Shown here in pieces: positions 27,301-39,066 of a stretch of 64,000 bases of DNA. The notes under the pieces were generated by a model. That model made no database searches, had not been told where the DNA came from, and was given only the letters and a program-made list of their open reading frames with translations. The translations under genes were made by a program, and so were the position numbers. Position 1 is the stretch's first letter. Each line of letters opens with the position of its first letter. Source of the stretch: Ziziphus jujuba (Eukaryota; Streptophyta; Magnoliopsida; Rosales; Rhamnaceae); contig NC_083384.1 of assembly GCF_031755915.1 (NCBI RefSeq), positions 817,001 to 881,000 on the forward strand. Direction: 5' to 3'.

Positions 27301-28301
27301 GATGGTTGTTTATGAATTCCATCTTTACTACAGAATTGGACAAGAGAGTTTCTTCTCATCCAGGTTCTCACGAATGAAACGATTAAAAAATAATATCTAT
27401 GTATTTATATTTACCTATTTAATGAATAATATACTAAAAAAATATATTGATTCATGAGATTTTTTGAAATTTCATCTAATCTATTAGAAATTTTTATTTC
27501 TTGTTTTGATATCTAACTAAACATGGATTCGATTTATAGAGAATTTTTATTTAGAGATACATTAGAGATAATAGTATAGATACAGTAATTTTGTTATAAG
27601 GTTATAATGAATCTTTATTTTGTTTTACATTTTATTATCATATCAGATCAGCTAAAATTTAGAAATCCAATAAAATCAAAATTTTCACAGGTGGATATTT
27701 ACTCTTTCAATATTTAGTTGTCGGTTTAGTCTATGACATGAACTTTCAGAATAAATGAATTGGTTTCTGGTTCATTCCGCCATCCTACCCAATGAATCAT
27801 TAAGATTCATTTTCAGTATAATCTTATGTATTCATAGGTTCTATCATTCCCATCACTTCTCGATTAATGGCTAAGTCTGACTTCTACAACGGAGCCCCTA
27901 ATGAAATTTGATTTGTTCTCGAGTCAATCCTCTCAGTATTTATTAGCTTGGGGCTCTTGATTCTTTTTCTATGAGCAGATTTGTATAATTATAGACCAAT
28001 TAGTATTAATGGTTTATTACATTCCTCGTTATGAGATGAATCATAGACCTTACATATTGGAATCATATATCATTGATATTTATTTTTTTTTCACTTTTTC
28101 TAATTTTTTGATTTATCCGCATATTTTTTTTTTCTTTACAACTCAGACTTATATTCATTTTTTCTTTTTTGTTGTTTGTTTATGCAAAAAAGATTTCAGT
28201 TGCTACGTTGATATGACCAATATATCATATCTCGACCAGTTTTTTATATCTAGATAATGCGAAAAAATGAGCTGGTTATTGGTTCTATAATAGTTATTAG
28301 T
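27301..28301 (-). other. rpl16 intron remnant
   Basis: About 1 kb of AT-rich sequence lies between rpl16 exon 2 and rps3, the size and place of the rpl16 group II intron. I see no complete domain V and no other gene. The 3' two-thirds of rps3 should lie at its far end but is missing, so a deletion joins the intron to rps3 near 28300. Confidence 0.6.
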
Positions 28302-28508
28302 TCACGATGAGCTGATTATGACTTGAATCAAATCGATTCGTTTTTTAATTTCTGTACATGAAATTCCCTCGACACTAGAAGATATTTTCATATTTTTTAT
28401 TCTTCTTGTAGATCCTCCGAATAATTTTTCAGTTGTGCAAACCAAAGAGAATGATGACCTTGGGTTTATGCCAAGTCTGAAACCAAGTGGATTTATTTTT
28501 TGTCCCAT
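28302..28508 (-). pseudogene. rps3: rps3, 5' fragment
   Basis: The start [14 protein letters not shown] at 28508 is plastid ribosomal protein S3. An internal deletion removes about 15 residues after RRIKN, then [13 protein letters not shown] matches the S3 KH-domain approach. The sequence then leaves the gene, so about two thirds of S3 is absent. Confidence 0.9.
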
Positions 28509-28692
28509 AATCCCCCGCTACTATACATATCATGACATGTCATATCGATCTACTTCTTTTTTTTATTCATTCATGTTTTTTTAAGCATAATATGGCGTAT
28601 TTTATTTGTATTTTTATTATAAAAAAATATTTGTCATTTAACCTTAAAATTCTTCAAAGACAATTTTGTTCTTTAAATAGTCTATATAATAA

Positions 28693-28800
28693 TGTACAGC
28701 TATATGTTTTGGTATAATAGTTATATGACAAGTGGGTCTTTTTATTGGATAACTTCGTCCCCGAGCTTGAGGTTTTAATTTTTTCACAGTAATTAGTATC
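28693..28800 (-). pseudogene. rpl22: rpl22, C-terminal fragment
   Basis: On the minus strand the sequence reads [20 protein letters not shown] and continues CHITI, the conserved C-terminal part of plastid ribosomal protein L22. It lies directly upstream of rps3, as in plastomes. The rest of the gene could not be matched with confidence. Its presence in the donor plastome argues weakly against a legume, where rpl22 is absent. Confidence 0.75.
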
Positions 28801-28826
28801 TTCGAGGCCAGAAATCACAAAATATT

Positions 28827-29156
28827 CTAATTTATGATCAATTCATTCAATATTTCCATTTTTAGAGGACAAATTCCCACATTTAAATTATGTATCAGAT
28901 GTACAAATACCCTACCCCATTCATCTGGAAATTTTGATTCAAACCCTTCGCTATTGGATGAAAGATGCCCCTTCTTTGCTTTTATTACGGCTTTTATTAT
29001 AATTGGAATAGTTTTATTACTCCAGAAAAATCTTTTTCTTTTTTTTTTTGAAAAATAATTCAAGATTTTTCTTGTTCCTGTATAATTCTCATTTTTATGA
29101 ATACGAATCCATCTTACTTTTTCTCCATAACCAATCTTCTCATTTATGATTGACAT
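28827..29156 (-). other. Unidentified 109-codon frame between rpl22 and matK
   Basis: The frame starts [20 protein letters not shown] and is rich in lysine (KKKRKRFF). It ends just before the rpl22 remnant and is in the same orientation. It does not match S19, S16 or the usual L22 N-terminus that I know. It could be a diverged N-terminal part of rpl22, plastid spacer DNA, or other filler at the junction. No function is claimed. Confidence 0.3.
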
Positions 29157-29234
29157 CTTCTGGGGTATTTTTTTAGCGAATTTATTTTTGTGGAAAAATA
29201 AAACATCTTGTACAAAAAGTCTTTTCCAATGATT

Positions 29235-29966
29235 TTCCAGCAGTTTTATGGTTCTTCACGGAGCCTTTCATGCATTATGTTAGATATCAAGGAAAATCTA
29301 TTTTGGTTTCAAAAGATACACCTCTTCTAATGAATAAATGGAAATATTTTCTTGTCCTTTTATGGAAATGTCATTTTTATGTGTGGGCTCAACCAGGAAG
29401 GATCTATATAAACCAATTAGCCAACCATTCTTTTGGCTTTTTAGGCTATCTTTTCAGTGTGCGACTAAATCTTTCAGTGGTAAGGAGTCAAATGCTAGAA
29501 AATTCATTTATAATGGATAATGCTATAAAGAAGCTTGATACATTAGTTCCAATTAGGCCAATGATTGGATCATTGGCTAAAATGAAATTTTGTAACGAAT
29601 TAGGACATCTTGTTAGTAAGTTGACCTGGGCCGATTCGTCAGATTTTGAGATTATCGATCAATTTGCCCATATATGCTGACATCTTTCTCATTATTTCAG
29701 CAAATCCTTAAAAAAAAAAGAGTTTGTATCGAATAAAATATATACTTTGACTTTCTTGTCTTAAAACTTTGGCTCGTAAACACAAAAGTATTGTACGGGT
29801 TTTTTTTTAAAATATTAGATTTGGAATTATTGTAAGAGTTCTTTATGCATGAAGAAGGGGTTCTTTATTTGATTTTTCCAATAACTTATTTGACTTTTCA
29901 ATGGTTATATAGAGGGCGAATTTGGTATTTGCATATTGTTTGCATCAATGATCTGGTCAATCATGA
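29235..29966 (+). pseudogene. matK: matK, 3' half
   Basis: This is the trnK intron maturase. The fragment begins near [20 protein letters not shown] and covers roughly the last 240 codons. [16 protein letters not shown] is open in 29270-29680, and the terminal block [19 protein letters not shown] is at 29905-29966. The normal stop has changed, so the frame reads on to 30051. The RT-like domain X region is only partly present and is broken by stops around 29690-29840. The 5' half is absent and sequence from the rps3-rpl22 block abuts it. Confidence 0.93.
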
Positions 29967-30244
29967 ATGCTTGGTTGTTCGACCATGGAAATGGAAATTA
30001 TCCTTAAATGCTGAAGAGATAACAAAAAATTTATTTAGTCGTCTATTATGAAATGTTCATATGGTAAGAGTAAAGGTTGATCAACTGAATATTCAACTTT
30101 GTTAGAGGCTTGTCTAGGGAAGGAGCTAGATTTTAGGTGTATACATAAGGAAGGCCGTGTGCAATGAAAAATGCAAGCACGGTTTGGGGAAAGATTTTTG
30201 CCTATTTTTTATTTTCTAATTCTAGGAAGTAAATTATCTACTCC

Positions 30245-30281
30245 ATCCAACTAGTTCCGGGTTCGAGTCCCAGCCAACCCA
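30245..30281 (+). tRNA. trnK-UUU: trnK-UUU 3' exon
   Basis: The segment atccaactagttccgggttc and the following gagtcccagccaaccca match the 3' exon of plastid tRNA-Lys(UUU). Two changes fall in the T-stem and acceptor regions. The 5' exon, normally upstream of matK, is absent from the window, so no functional tRNA can form. Confidence 0.85.
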
Positions 30282-30450
30282 TTCTAATTATTCTATCGAA
30301 ATCATATGTATCTAAATTAAATTTGAATTTTAATCAAAATTTTGTAACTTATTTATTTTTATTCAATTTATTTATTCAGTTTATTAAAAAAAAAATGGAT
30401 GAATCTAGATAGATAAAAACCTCGATATATCTATGGATGTTGAATATTGG

Positions 30451-30480
30451 TTGACATGGGTATATAAGTCATGTTATATT
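30451..30480 (+). promoter_or_regulatory. psbA promoter relic
   Basis: A TTGACA box at 30451-30456, a TATATA element between the boxes, and a TATATT -10 box at 30475-30480 reproduce the layout of the plastid psbA promoter (sigma-70 type with an internal TATA-like element). The -10 box has one change from the usual TATACT. It is recognised only by plastid polymerase, so it has no expected role in the nucleus. Confidence 0.8.
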
Positions 30481-30573
30481 GTTGAATAACAAGCCCTCGA
30501 TTATCTATTTATAGAAAATTCATGTGCTTGGGAGTCCCTGATGATTAATAATTGAATAAATCAAGATTTTACC

Positions 30574-31557
30574 ATGTCTTTACATTTGATGGTTTGGTGT
30601 TTTGATGATCCCTACCTATTGACCACAACTTCTCTATTTATTATCACTTTCATTGTTGCCTCTCCGGTAGATACTGATGGTATTCGTGAACCTATTTCTG
30701 GATCTTTACTTTATGGAAACAATATTATTTCTGGTACCATTATTCCTACTTCTACAGCGATAGGTTTACATTTTTACCCGATATGAGAAACGGCTTCCTT
30801 TGATGAATGGTTATAAAATGGTGGTCCTTATGAGCTAATTGTTCTGCACTTTTTACTTGGTGTAGCTGGTTATATGAGTTGTGAGTGGGAACTTAGTTTT
30901 CGTCTAGGTACGAGCCCTTGGATTGCTATTGCATATTCAGCTCCTGTTGTAGCTGCTACTGCTATTTCATTGATCTATCCAATTGGTCAAGGAAGTTTTT
31001 ATGACGATATGCCTCTAGGAATCTCTGGTACTTTCAACTTCATGATTGTATTCCAAGTTGAGCACAACATCCTTATGCACCCATTTCACATGTTAGGTGT
31101 AGCTGGTGTATTCAGCGGCTCCCTACTCAGTGCTATGCATGGTTCCTTGGTAACTTCTAGTTTGATCAGGGAAACCACAGAAAATGAATATGATAATGAA
31201 GGTTACAGATTCAGTCAAAAGGAAGAAACCTACAATATCGTAGCCGCTCATGGTTATTTTGGATGATTGATCTTCCAATATGCTAGTTTCAACAACTCTC
31301 ATTCTTTACACTTCTTCCTAGCTGCTTGGCCTGTAGTAGGTATTTGGTTCACTACTTTATGTATTAGCACTATGACTTTTAACTTTAATGGTTTCAATTT
31401 CAACCTATCTACAATTGATAGCCAAGGTTGTGTAATTAATACCTGGGCTGATATTATCAGCCGTGCTAAGTTAGGTATGGAAGTTATGCATGAATTTAAC
31501 GCTCATAACTTCCCTCTGGATCTAGCTGCGGTCGAAGTTCCATCTACAAATGGATAA
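30574..31557 (+). pseudogene. psbA: psbA (D1) pseudogene with 5' deletion
   Basis: D1 of the photosystem II reaction centre. The ATG at 30574 follows the normal leader, but the next ~30 codons are deleted, so it joins directly to sequence corresponding to [12 protein letters not shown], in a shifted frame. The remainder is nearly complete: the 130-codon frame at 30874-31266 holds the second and third helices, including the [20 protein letters not shown] metal-ligand region, and 31267-31557 holds helix 5 and the C-terminus to PSTNG-stop. A TGA and several missense changes break it. Confidence 0.95.
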
Positions 31558-31886
31558 GACTTTGGTATTAGTGTATACTGAGTTATTGAACATAAAGGAG
31601 CAATAATCATTTCTTGTTCTAGCAAGAAGTTTGGTATTACTCCTTTAGGAGTTTTTTTACTTAAATTGTTTTCTTTACTTCATCTTTACTTCAACATACC
31701 CATACATTCATTATGTAGAAATTTTTATTTTTGATATCCTCTTTTCAATTTTTTTTATTTTACATTTAAATTTAAAGTTTTCAATTCCATTTTTTCTTTT
31801 TTAAGTTTGAATAATGAAAAAAAAATGATAAATGGTGTAAATTGACTTATTTGTTTGTAATTTGTAAGTTTGTAATTTGTAATAGG
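31558..31886 (+). other. psbA-trnH spacer
   Basis: About 330 bp of AT-rich spacer. A short inverted repeat just after psbA (tactcctttaggagt, 31638-31652, and the preceding aaggagcaataa) corresponds to the psbA 3' stem-loop region. No gene. Confidence 0.7.
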
Positions 31887-31961
31887 GGCGGATGTAGCCA
31901 AGTGGATCAAGGCAGTGGATTGTGAATCCACCATGTGCGGGTTCAATTCCCATCATTCACC
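31887..31961 (+). tRNA. trnH-GUG: trnH-GUG relic
   Basis: The 75-nt sequence starts ggcggatgtagccaagtgga and has the anticodon GTG in ggattgtgaatcc. The T-arm and 3' acceptor strand carry changes (ccatcattcacc), which mispair the acceptor stem. It marks the LSC side of the LSC/IRa border, with psbA on one side and rpl2 on the other. Confidence 0.9.
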
Positions 31962-32277
31962 CATATATATATTTAAACTAAACAAAAAAATATTGAAAAT
32001 ATGAAAATAGTTAACTATATATACTATATATATTAACTAAATACACTATAGATATTAACTAAATAAAGACTAAATAAAGAAAAATTTTAAAATTTAAATT
32101 GAAGTATCAACTAAACGGGACCAAGTGACTATTATTTCTTTTTATGCTTTTGTGTTAAGCATATTTATTTTTCTTAATAAACGATTTGCTACAAAAGGAA
32201 TTTTTTATTTTTTTAGTGAACGTGTCACAATTAATTACTACTTTTTTTTTTTTTTTGTAAAGATGAAGAAACAATTT
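31962..32277. other. LSC/IRa junction spacer (trnH-rpl2)
   Basis: About 315 bp of AT-rich sequence lie between trnH and the rpl2 stop codon. I see no rps19 fragment, so the plastome inverted repeat of the donor probably ended within or near rpl2 at the time of transfer. The tatatatatact-type tracts near 32010-32035 look like local expansion. Confidence 0.6.
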
Positions 32278-32834
32278 CTATTTACTATAGCGACTAAGAA
32301 TCAAATTATCACTATATTTATTCCTTTTTCTACTTCTTCTTCCAAGTGTAGGATAACCCCAAGGGGTTGCAGGTTTTTTCTACCAATCGGGGCCCTCCCT
32401 TCACCACCCCCATGGGGATGGTCTACAAGGTTCATAACTACTCCTCTTACTACAGGACGCTTACCTAGCCAACATTTCAATCCGGCTCTACCTAAACTTT
32501 TCTGGTTCACCCCAACATTCCCCACTTGTCCAACTGTTGTTGAGCAGTTTTTGGGTACCAAACAGACCTCCCCAAAAGGTAGTTTTAATGTGGCTGGTTT
32601 ACCCTCTTTTGCAATCAGTTTCGCTACAGCACCTGCTGCTCTAGCTAGTTGTCCACCCTTTCCAAGTGTGATTTCTATGTTATGTATGGCCGTGCCTAGG
32701 GGCATATCGGTTGAAGTAGATTCTTCTTTTTGATCATTCAAAACCCCTTCCTAAATTGTACAAGCTTCTTCCAAAGCATATGGCTTTCTGGATGTAGATG
32801 ATGATATCTATACAAATGGATCTTATATATATAT

Positions 32835-33844
32835 TGTTGAAATGTGGTGATCTTGCCACAATGTGCAAGGTAGTTTGGTTACACTTGCACTCTTCATTTT
32901 GCAACATCAAAGACCAAGCATTGTTTATGTTTATGCGTTTTATTTTATCTTGTAATGTTTAGGAACAATACCCTTTTTGTAATGCCCTAAGCTCATTATC
33001 TAGCTTAAGGCCTTTTTTGTGTAGTTGCCGTAATTGTATTTCCAGCAACATAAGTCCACTTCCTTGCATTCCGTTTGAAGTAGGTTTGGTATTTGGACCT
33101 GAATTTTGGATATGATAAACTAGATACGCAGAGGAAGCAGCCGCAAAAGAATGGCCCAATTTGGAGCTGGGAAGGCTGAGTTAAGCCCCAAACAATCTGA
33201 CCCTTGTGCAGTGTTGTTGCCCAGAACACTGCGCAAAACTGCCTCGGGTTTGATTACTTTTGAATGGGTAAATGGACTTTGTTTTATCTGGTTTTTGGGT
33301 AAAACGTAGTTTAATATTCAAAAAGGTTTCCCTCCAATTTTCAAGTCAAATGGAGCTGGTTTTCAAATTCAAATACCTTAGACAAGCTGAACTGCCCATT
33401 AAAGAAGGTTTCTTGCATGCCCAGCACATTGATTAGAGTTAGTTGAGGTAGTTTGGCTTGGTTGGTTACTTTTAATGCTTTTGTATTTATTGCTCAATAT
33501 GGCAGCATGCCTTATTGTCTTTTTGATGTATTTAAAAGTATGAAAATTGTAATGAAAAACGTTGAGAAAGAAAATATTCAAAAAACAGATTTTGAAAAAC
33601 AACATTTTTGGCTCTCTCTCTCTCAACTACTACATTTTTGGTTTCTTGTTCTTCCCAAAGCTAACAACCTTCTCAAGAACCCTAAACCTCCATTAAAACC
33701 AGAAACAAAACATAAACAAACCCAAAAAAAAAAAAAAAAAATCAAGAACCAAGAACCAAGAACCAACAACAATCATTCTTGACTAACACCTTGAATGATT
33801 GTGCTCTAGGGTACAACAACATAAACCTACACCAAATTCCATCA
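32835..33844 (+). repeat. 5' LTR of the copia element
   Basis: 1,010 bp, TGTTGAAATG to CCATCA. It differs from the 3' LTR by scattered substitutions and small indels, densest in the first ~250 bp and sparse later, roughly a few per cent overall by eye. A CT-rich ggctctctctctctc tract lies near 33610. Confidence 0.95.
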
Positions 33845-34050
33845 TGGTATCAGAGCATAGTGTAATTTCTTAGGACCTTGTGAGCTTTCAACCTAGACCA
33901 TTTTATTTGTGAGAGGATTCCCCACCTAAAGCCTTCCAACCCAAACCAAAACCTCCCAAAAAGACTAGTTGAAACTCACCAAAACACCACCACCTGAGAG
34001 CTTGTTCTTGTGTCCATTTTTCAAAACTTTTCAAAAACCATCTTTTTCAA

Positions 34051-34980
34051 ATGGCCTCACAATCCTTTGCAACCCCAACACCACCTAAGTTTGAAGGCCA
34101 AAACTATTCCATTTGGAGTATAAAAATGGAAGCCTACCTTCAAGCCTTTGGTTTATGGGAAGTCATAGAAGAAGGTTATGTAGTGGAGGAGTTGAGAGCT
34201 AATGCAACCCAAGCACAAAGAAATGCACATGAGGCCGAAGTTGCCAAGGGGTTCAAGGCCCTCACTGCCTTGCACTCCTCCATGAGTGATTCCATTTTTA
34301 TAAGGATAATGTCATGCACAAGTGCTAGAGAGGTTTGGATAAAGCTTCAAGAGGAGTTCCATGGAAATACTAGAACTCGGCAAATGCAAGTTTTAAACCT
34401 AAGAAGAGAGTTTGAGACCTTGAAGATGAAGGAGAATGAGCTTGTCAAGGATTTCATGGAAAGGATGCTCAAAGTGGTAAATCAAATTCGGGTCCTTGGT
34501 GAGCAATTGATCGATTAAATGGTAGTAGAGAAAGTATTGGTGAGCTTACCCGAAAGGTTTGAAGCTAAGATTTCCTCCCTTGAAGAATCTAGAAATCTTA
34601 GTGAAATAACCTTGAGTGAGCTCATCAATGCTCTTCAAGCAACCGAACAAATGAGAGCCATTAGAAAGGAGGAGACCATAGAGACTGCATTCTATGGTGG
34701 CCACAGCAACAAAAAGAAGAACAAAGGAAGGAAGAGCAACAACACCAACCAAACCGGTTTTACAACCAACAACAACACAGACAACAACAAAAATGGATGG
34801 AATCAACAACAACAACAATAAAGCCATCAAAACCGAGGAGGGCATCCACCTTGCCCTCATTGCAAGAAGCTTGGACATCTACCATCCAAGTGTTTTTGGG
34901 GGCCGGATGCATCTTGTGAATGATGTGGAGGAAAAGGCCACATTGCCAAAGTATGCAAGCAAAGGAGACAACAAGCCAAT
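34051..34980 (+). pseudogene. Copia gag, three in-frame stops
   Basis: Starts MASQSFATPTPPKFEGQNYS, the typical copia gag N-terminus (the UBN2-type gag domain, residues ~15-200). Stops are at 34516 (TAA), 34819 (TAA) and 34921 (TGA). The zinc knuckle CPHCKKLGHLPSKC lies at about 34852-34893 and a second CCHC-like box follows, interrupted by the TGA. There is a polyglutamine/asparagine tract before the first knuckle. Gag packages element RNA into virus-like particles. Confidence 0.92.
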
Positions 34981-37900
34981 GTGGTTAATGAAGAAGCCGA
35001 GAACCTATTTGTGGCCACATGCCTTAAAGTCACAAGTAGTGGTCTCGGTTGGCTTGTGGATAGTGGTTGCTCACACCACATGAGTTCCCAAAAGGATGGC
35101 TTTGTGGAGCTTGACCGAAACTACAAAACCAAAGTGAAGATTGGTGATGGCCGGTTCATGAAAGTAGAAGGCAAAGGAGATGTGTGCTTGAACACCAAGG
35201 AAGGTACCAAAATTATAAAAGATGTGCTATATGTTCCTAGTTTATGTGAAAACTTGCTTAGTGTAGCACAATTGGTAGAAAGAGGCTTTGCTTTAAATTT
35301 TGCAAAAGATGGATGTATCATATATGATGCTTGTGGTAATGAGTTGTTTAAGGTACCATTGAAGGACAAAAGCTATAGATTGGACCTAGTTAAGAATGAA
35401 CAAGCCTTAAAAACCAAAGTGGAGTCCATTTCTCAACTTTGGCATAAAAGGCTTGGGCATTCTAGCTATGGTGCCATGAAAAACACCAATGCCATTGTGA
35501 AGGATATGCCAAAGATTGAGGAGATGAAAAGCCTATGTGATGTATGCCAACTAGGGAAATCCACACGGCTTCCATTCCCTAAAGCCGGTTCATGGAGAGC
35601 TAAGGAGAAGCTTGAGCTAGTCCATTCGGATGTGTGTGGACCGATGAGTTTGTCATCAATTGGAGGATGTAAGTACTTCCTAACCTTTATTGATGACTAC
35701 TCAAGGATGTGTTGGGTATATTTTCTAACAACCAAGTCACAAGTGCTTGAGAAGTTCATGGAATTCAAGAAGATGGTGGAAACCCAAAGCAATACAAAGA
35801 TAAAGTGCTTGAGAACCGACAATGGTGGAGAATATACAAGCTTGGCTATGGAGGATTTTTGCAAAGAAAATGGAATGGTGCATCAATTCACAACACCATA
35901 CACACCACAACAAAATGGTATTTGTGAGAGGAAAAATAGGACCTTGATGGAGATGGCAAGGTGCATGATACATGAGAAGAACATGCCAAAGAAGTTTTGG
36001 GTCGAAGCCATATACACGGCTAGCTACATCCAAAACCGAGCATACACCAAAGCCAATGACTCCAAGACACCCTATGAGATATGGTATGGAGAAAAACCAT
36101 CTTTGGACAACATAAAAATCTTTGGAAGTGTTTGTTTTCTCCATGTTCATCCACACATGAGAGAGAAGCTTGACAAAAGGGCAAATGTGGGCATCTTGGT
36201 CGGCTTTAGTGAGGTTACCAAAGGTTTTAGGGTTTTCAACTTGGAAACCAAGAAACTTGTGGTAACAAGGGATGTGAGGATTGATGAAGATGCTGTTTGG
36301 GATTGGACAAAGGAGAAGCTTCTTGTCCATGAAGATAATGCTCGGTTGGATGATGGAGAAGAAGAAACCAATGACAATGACAATGAAGAAAATGAAGATG
36401 ATGAGGAGGATGCACTTGAGACCATTGGAGCCGAATTGGAGATTGGAGATGGTGTTAGAGGAGAAAGGCCATTGCTTGAAATATATGAAAGGTGCAATGT
36501 TGCCTTGAGTGATCCTACCAATGCTCAAGAAGCTATGCAAAAGAAAGAGTGGATGGAGGCCATGCAAACCGAAATGGATATGATAGAAAAGAATGAAACT
36601 TGGTCTTTGGTTTCTAAACCTAAATACAAGAAACCAATTGGTGTAAAGTGGATCTTTAGGACCAAGTTCAACCCGGATGGAACAATATGCAAGCACAAGG
36701 CAAGGCTTGTGGCAAAAGGCTATGCACAACAAGCGGGTGTAGATTATGGAGAGACGTTTGCACCGGTTGCAAGAATGGAGACCATAAGGCTCATCCTATC
36801 CATCTCGGCCTCAATGTCATGGAAGGTGTACCACCTTGATGTAAAGTCGGCTTTCTTGAATGGTGTGCTTCAAGAGGAGGTTTATGTCAAGCAACCCGAG
36901 GGCTTCATTGTTCAAGGACATGAGGATAAAGTCTACCATCTACACAAGGCACTTTACGGGTTAAAGCAAGCACCTAGGGCTTGGTATGGCAAGATTGATG
37001 GTTACTTGACCTAACAAGGCTTTAGGAGGAGTCCAAATGAGCCAACACTATACATAAGGAATGAAGAAGGCATGATTGTTATCTCACTCTATGTGGATGA
37101 TTTGTTGGTCACGGGTGAAAATGAAAAGAATGTGGAAGTTTTGAAAAATGAACTTGAAAAGGAGTTTGACATGTCAAGCCTTGGTGAAATGAATTACTTC
37201 CTTGGAGTGGAAGTGATGCAATGCTCTAGGGGTATTTTCATATCTCAAGAGAAATACATCAAAGATCTTTTGAAAAAGTTCAAGCTTGATGAATGCAAGC
37301 CAATGTCAACACCAATGAGCCAAGGAGACAAATACAAGAAGGAGGATGGCACACCAAAGGTAAACCCGACCCTATATAGAAGCATGATAGGAAGTTTGCT
37401 CTATGTATGTTCATCAAGACTGGATATTATGCATGCCACATGTGTTTTGTCTAGATATATGCAAGCACCATCCCAAAACCATTTTGTAGGTGCCAAAAGA
37501 ATTCTTAGATACTTAAAAGGAACACAAGACTTTGGAGTTTGGCATGATAGGCAAGATGTGATGAGATTAAGGGCCTACTCGGATAGTGATTGGGCTGGAT
37601 GCTTGGATGATATGAAGAGCACTTCGGGGTATCTTTTCTCACTTAGTAGTGGACCATTCTCATGGAATGCAAAGAAGCAAGCAACAACCGCTCAAAGCAC
37701 CGCCGAAGCCGAGTACATTGCTTGCTCTTCATGTGCAAATCAATGCGTTTGGCTTAGGAAATTATTGGAGGACCTTGGTTATCCTCAAGAGGGTTCAACC
37801 ATCATCAAATGTGACAACACTTCAGCCATATCAATAGCCAAGAACCCCGTTCAACATGGAAGGACAAAACACATACCGGTGAAGTATCACTCTTTGAGGG

Positions 37901-38052
37901 AGTTTGAAGAAAATGGAGAAGTAAGCTTGGAATATATCAAGACTGAAGATAACCTTGCAGATTTCTTCACCAAGCCACTTCCAAAAGCAAGATTTGAGAC
38001 CTTGAGGAAGCTTCTAAATATTTTAAGCAAGAACACCAAGGAGGAGTGTTGA
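34981..38052 (+). pseudogene. Copia pol: protease, integrase, RT, RNase H, one stop
   Basis: This continues the gag frame. Protease has WLVDSGCSHHMSS (residues ~25-35 of this part). Integrase has the HHCC finger (HKRLGHSS; CDVCQLGK) and the D, D, E triad in VHSDVCGP, LRTDNGGEY and GICERKNRT. An acidic linker rich in Glu/Asp/Asn follows (36340-36420). RT begins WMEAMQTEMDMIEKNETW; a TAA at 37012 interrupts it before the catalytic YVDDLLVTG at about 37090. RNase H ends near TKHIPVKYH. The terminal TGA overlaps the first bases of the 3' LTR. Confidence 0.95.
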
Positions 38053-39061
38053 AATGTGGTGATCTTGCCACAATGTGCAAGGTAGTTCAGTTACACTTGC
38101 ACTCTTTGTTTTACAACATCAAAGACCAAACATTGTTTATGTTTATGCATTTTATTTTATCTTGTAATGTTCAAGAACAATATCCTTTTTGTAATTCCCT
38201 AAGCTCATTATCTAGCTTAAGGCCTTTTTTGTCTAGTTGCTGGAATTGTATTTCCAGCAACATAAGTCCACTTCCTTGGATTCCGTTTGAAGTAGGTTTG
38301 GTATTTGGACCTTAATTTTGGATATGATAAACTCGATATGCAGAGGAAGCAGTATAAAAAATAATGGCCCAATTTGGAGCTGGGAAGGCTGCGTTAAGCC
38401 CAAAACAATCTGACCCTTGTGCAGTGTTGTTGCCCAGAAAACTGGGCAAAACTGCCTCGGGTTTGATTACTTTTGAATGGGTAAATGGACTTTGTTTTAT
38501 CTTTTTTTTGGGTAGAACATATTTTAATATTCAAAAAGGCTTCCCTCCAATTTTCAAGTCAAATGGAGCTGGTTTTCAAATTCAAATGCCTTAGACAAGC
38601 TGAACTGCCCGTTAAAGAAGGTTTCTTGCATGCCCAGCACATTGATTAGAGTTAGTTGAGGTAGTTTGGCTTGGTTGGTTACTTTTAATGCTTTTGTATT
38701 TATTGCTCAATATGGAAGAATGCGTTATTGTCTTTTTGATGTATTTAAAAGTATGAAAATTGTAATGAAAAACGTTGAGAAAGAAAATATTCAAAAAACA
38801 GATTTTGAAAAACAACATTTTTGGCTCTCTCTCTCTCTCAACTACTACATTTTTGGTTTCTTCTTCTTCCCAAAGCTAAAAACCTTCCCAAGAACCCTAA
38901 ACCTCCATTAAAACCAGAAACAAAACCTAAAAAAACCCAAAAAAAAAAAAAAACAAAATCAAGAACCAAGAACCAAGAACCAACAACAATCATTCTTAAC
39001 TAACACCTTGAATGATTGTGCTCTAGGGTAAAACAACATAAACCTACACCAAATTCCATCA
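38047..39061 (+). repeat. 3' LTR of the copia element
   Basis: 1,015 bp, starting TGTTGAAATG directly after the purine run and ending CCATCA at 39061, followed by the target-site duplication tatat. Confidence 0.95.
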
Positions 39062-39066
39062 TATAT

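Larger units (their letters stand above)
29967..30573 (+). other. trnK intron end, trnK-psbA spacer
   Basis: The 3' part of the trnK group II intron, the trnK 3' exon (30245-30281) and the psbA upstream region, including its promoter, lie here in normal plastome order. Confidence 0.8.
32835..39061 (+). mobile_element. Nearly complete Ty1/copia retrotransposon in the rpl2 intron
   Basis: A 6,227-bp element with two LTRs of about 1.01 kb starts TGTTGAAATGTGG and ends CCATCA. Target-site duplication tatat is at 32830-32834 and 39062-39066. The primer binding site TGGTATCAGAGCA (33845-33857) is complementary to initiator tRNA-Met, and a purine run (aaggaggag) directly precedes the 3' LTR. One gag-pol frame from 34051 to 38052 contains four in-frame stops and no frameshift. 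The domain order is gag, protease, integrase, RT, RNase H, which defines copia. Confidence 0.97.

Noticed and set aside
35737..36732. 331-codon minus-strand frame inside the copia element
   Set aside because: It is antisense to integrase and RT, with the hydrophobic composition typical of an antisense shadow, and has no start context or known domain.
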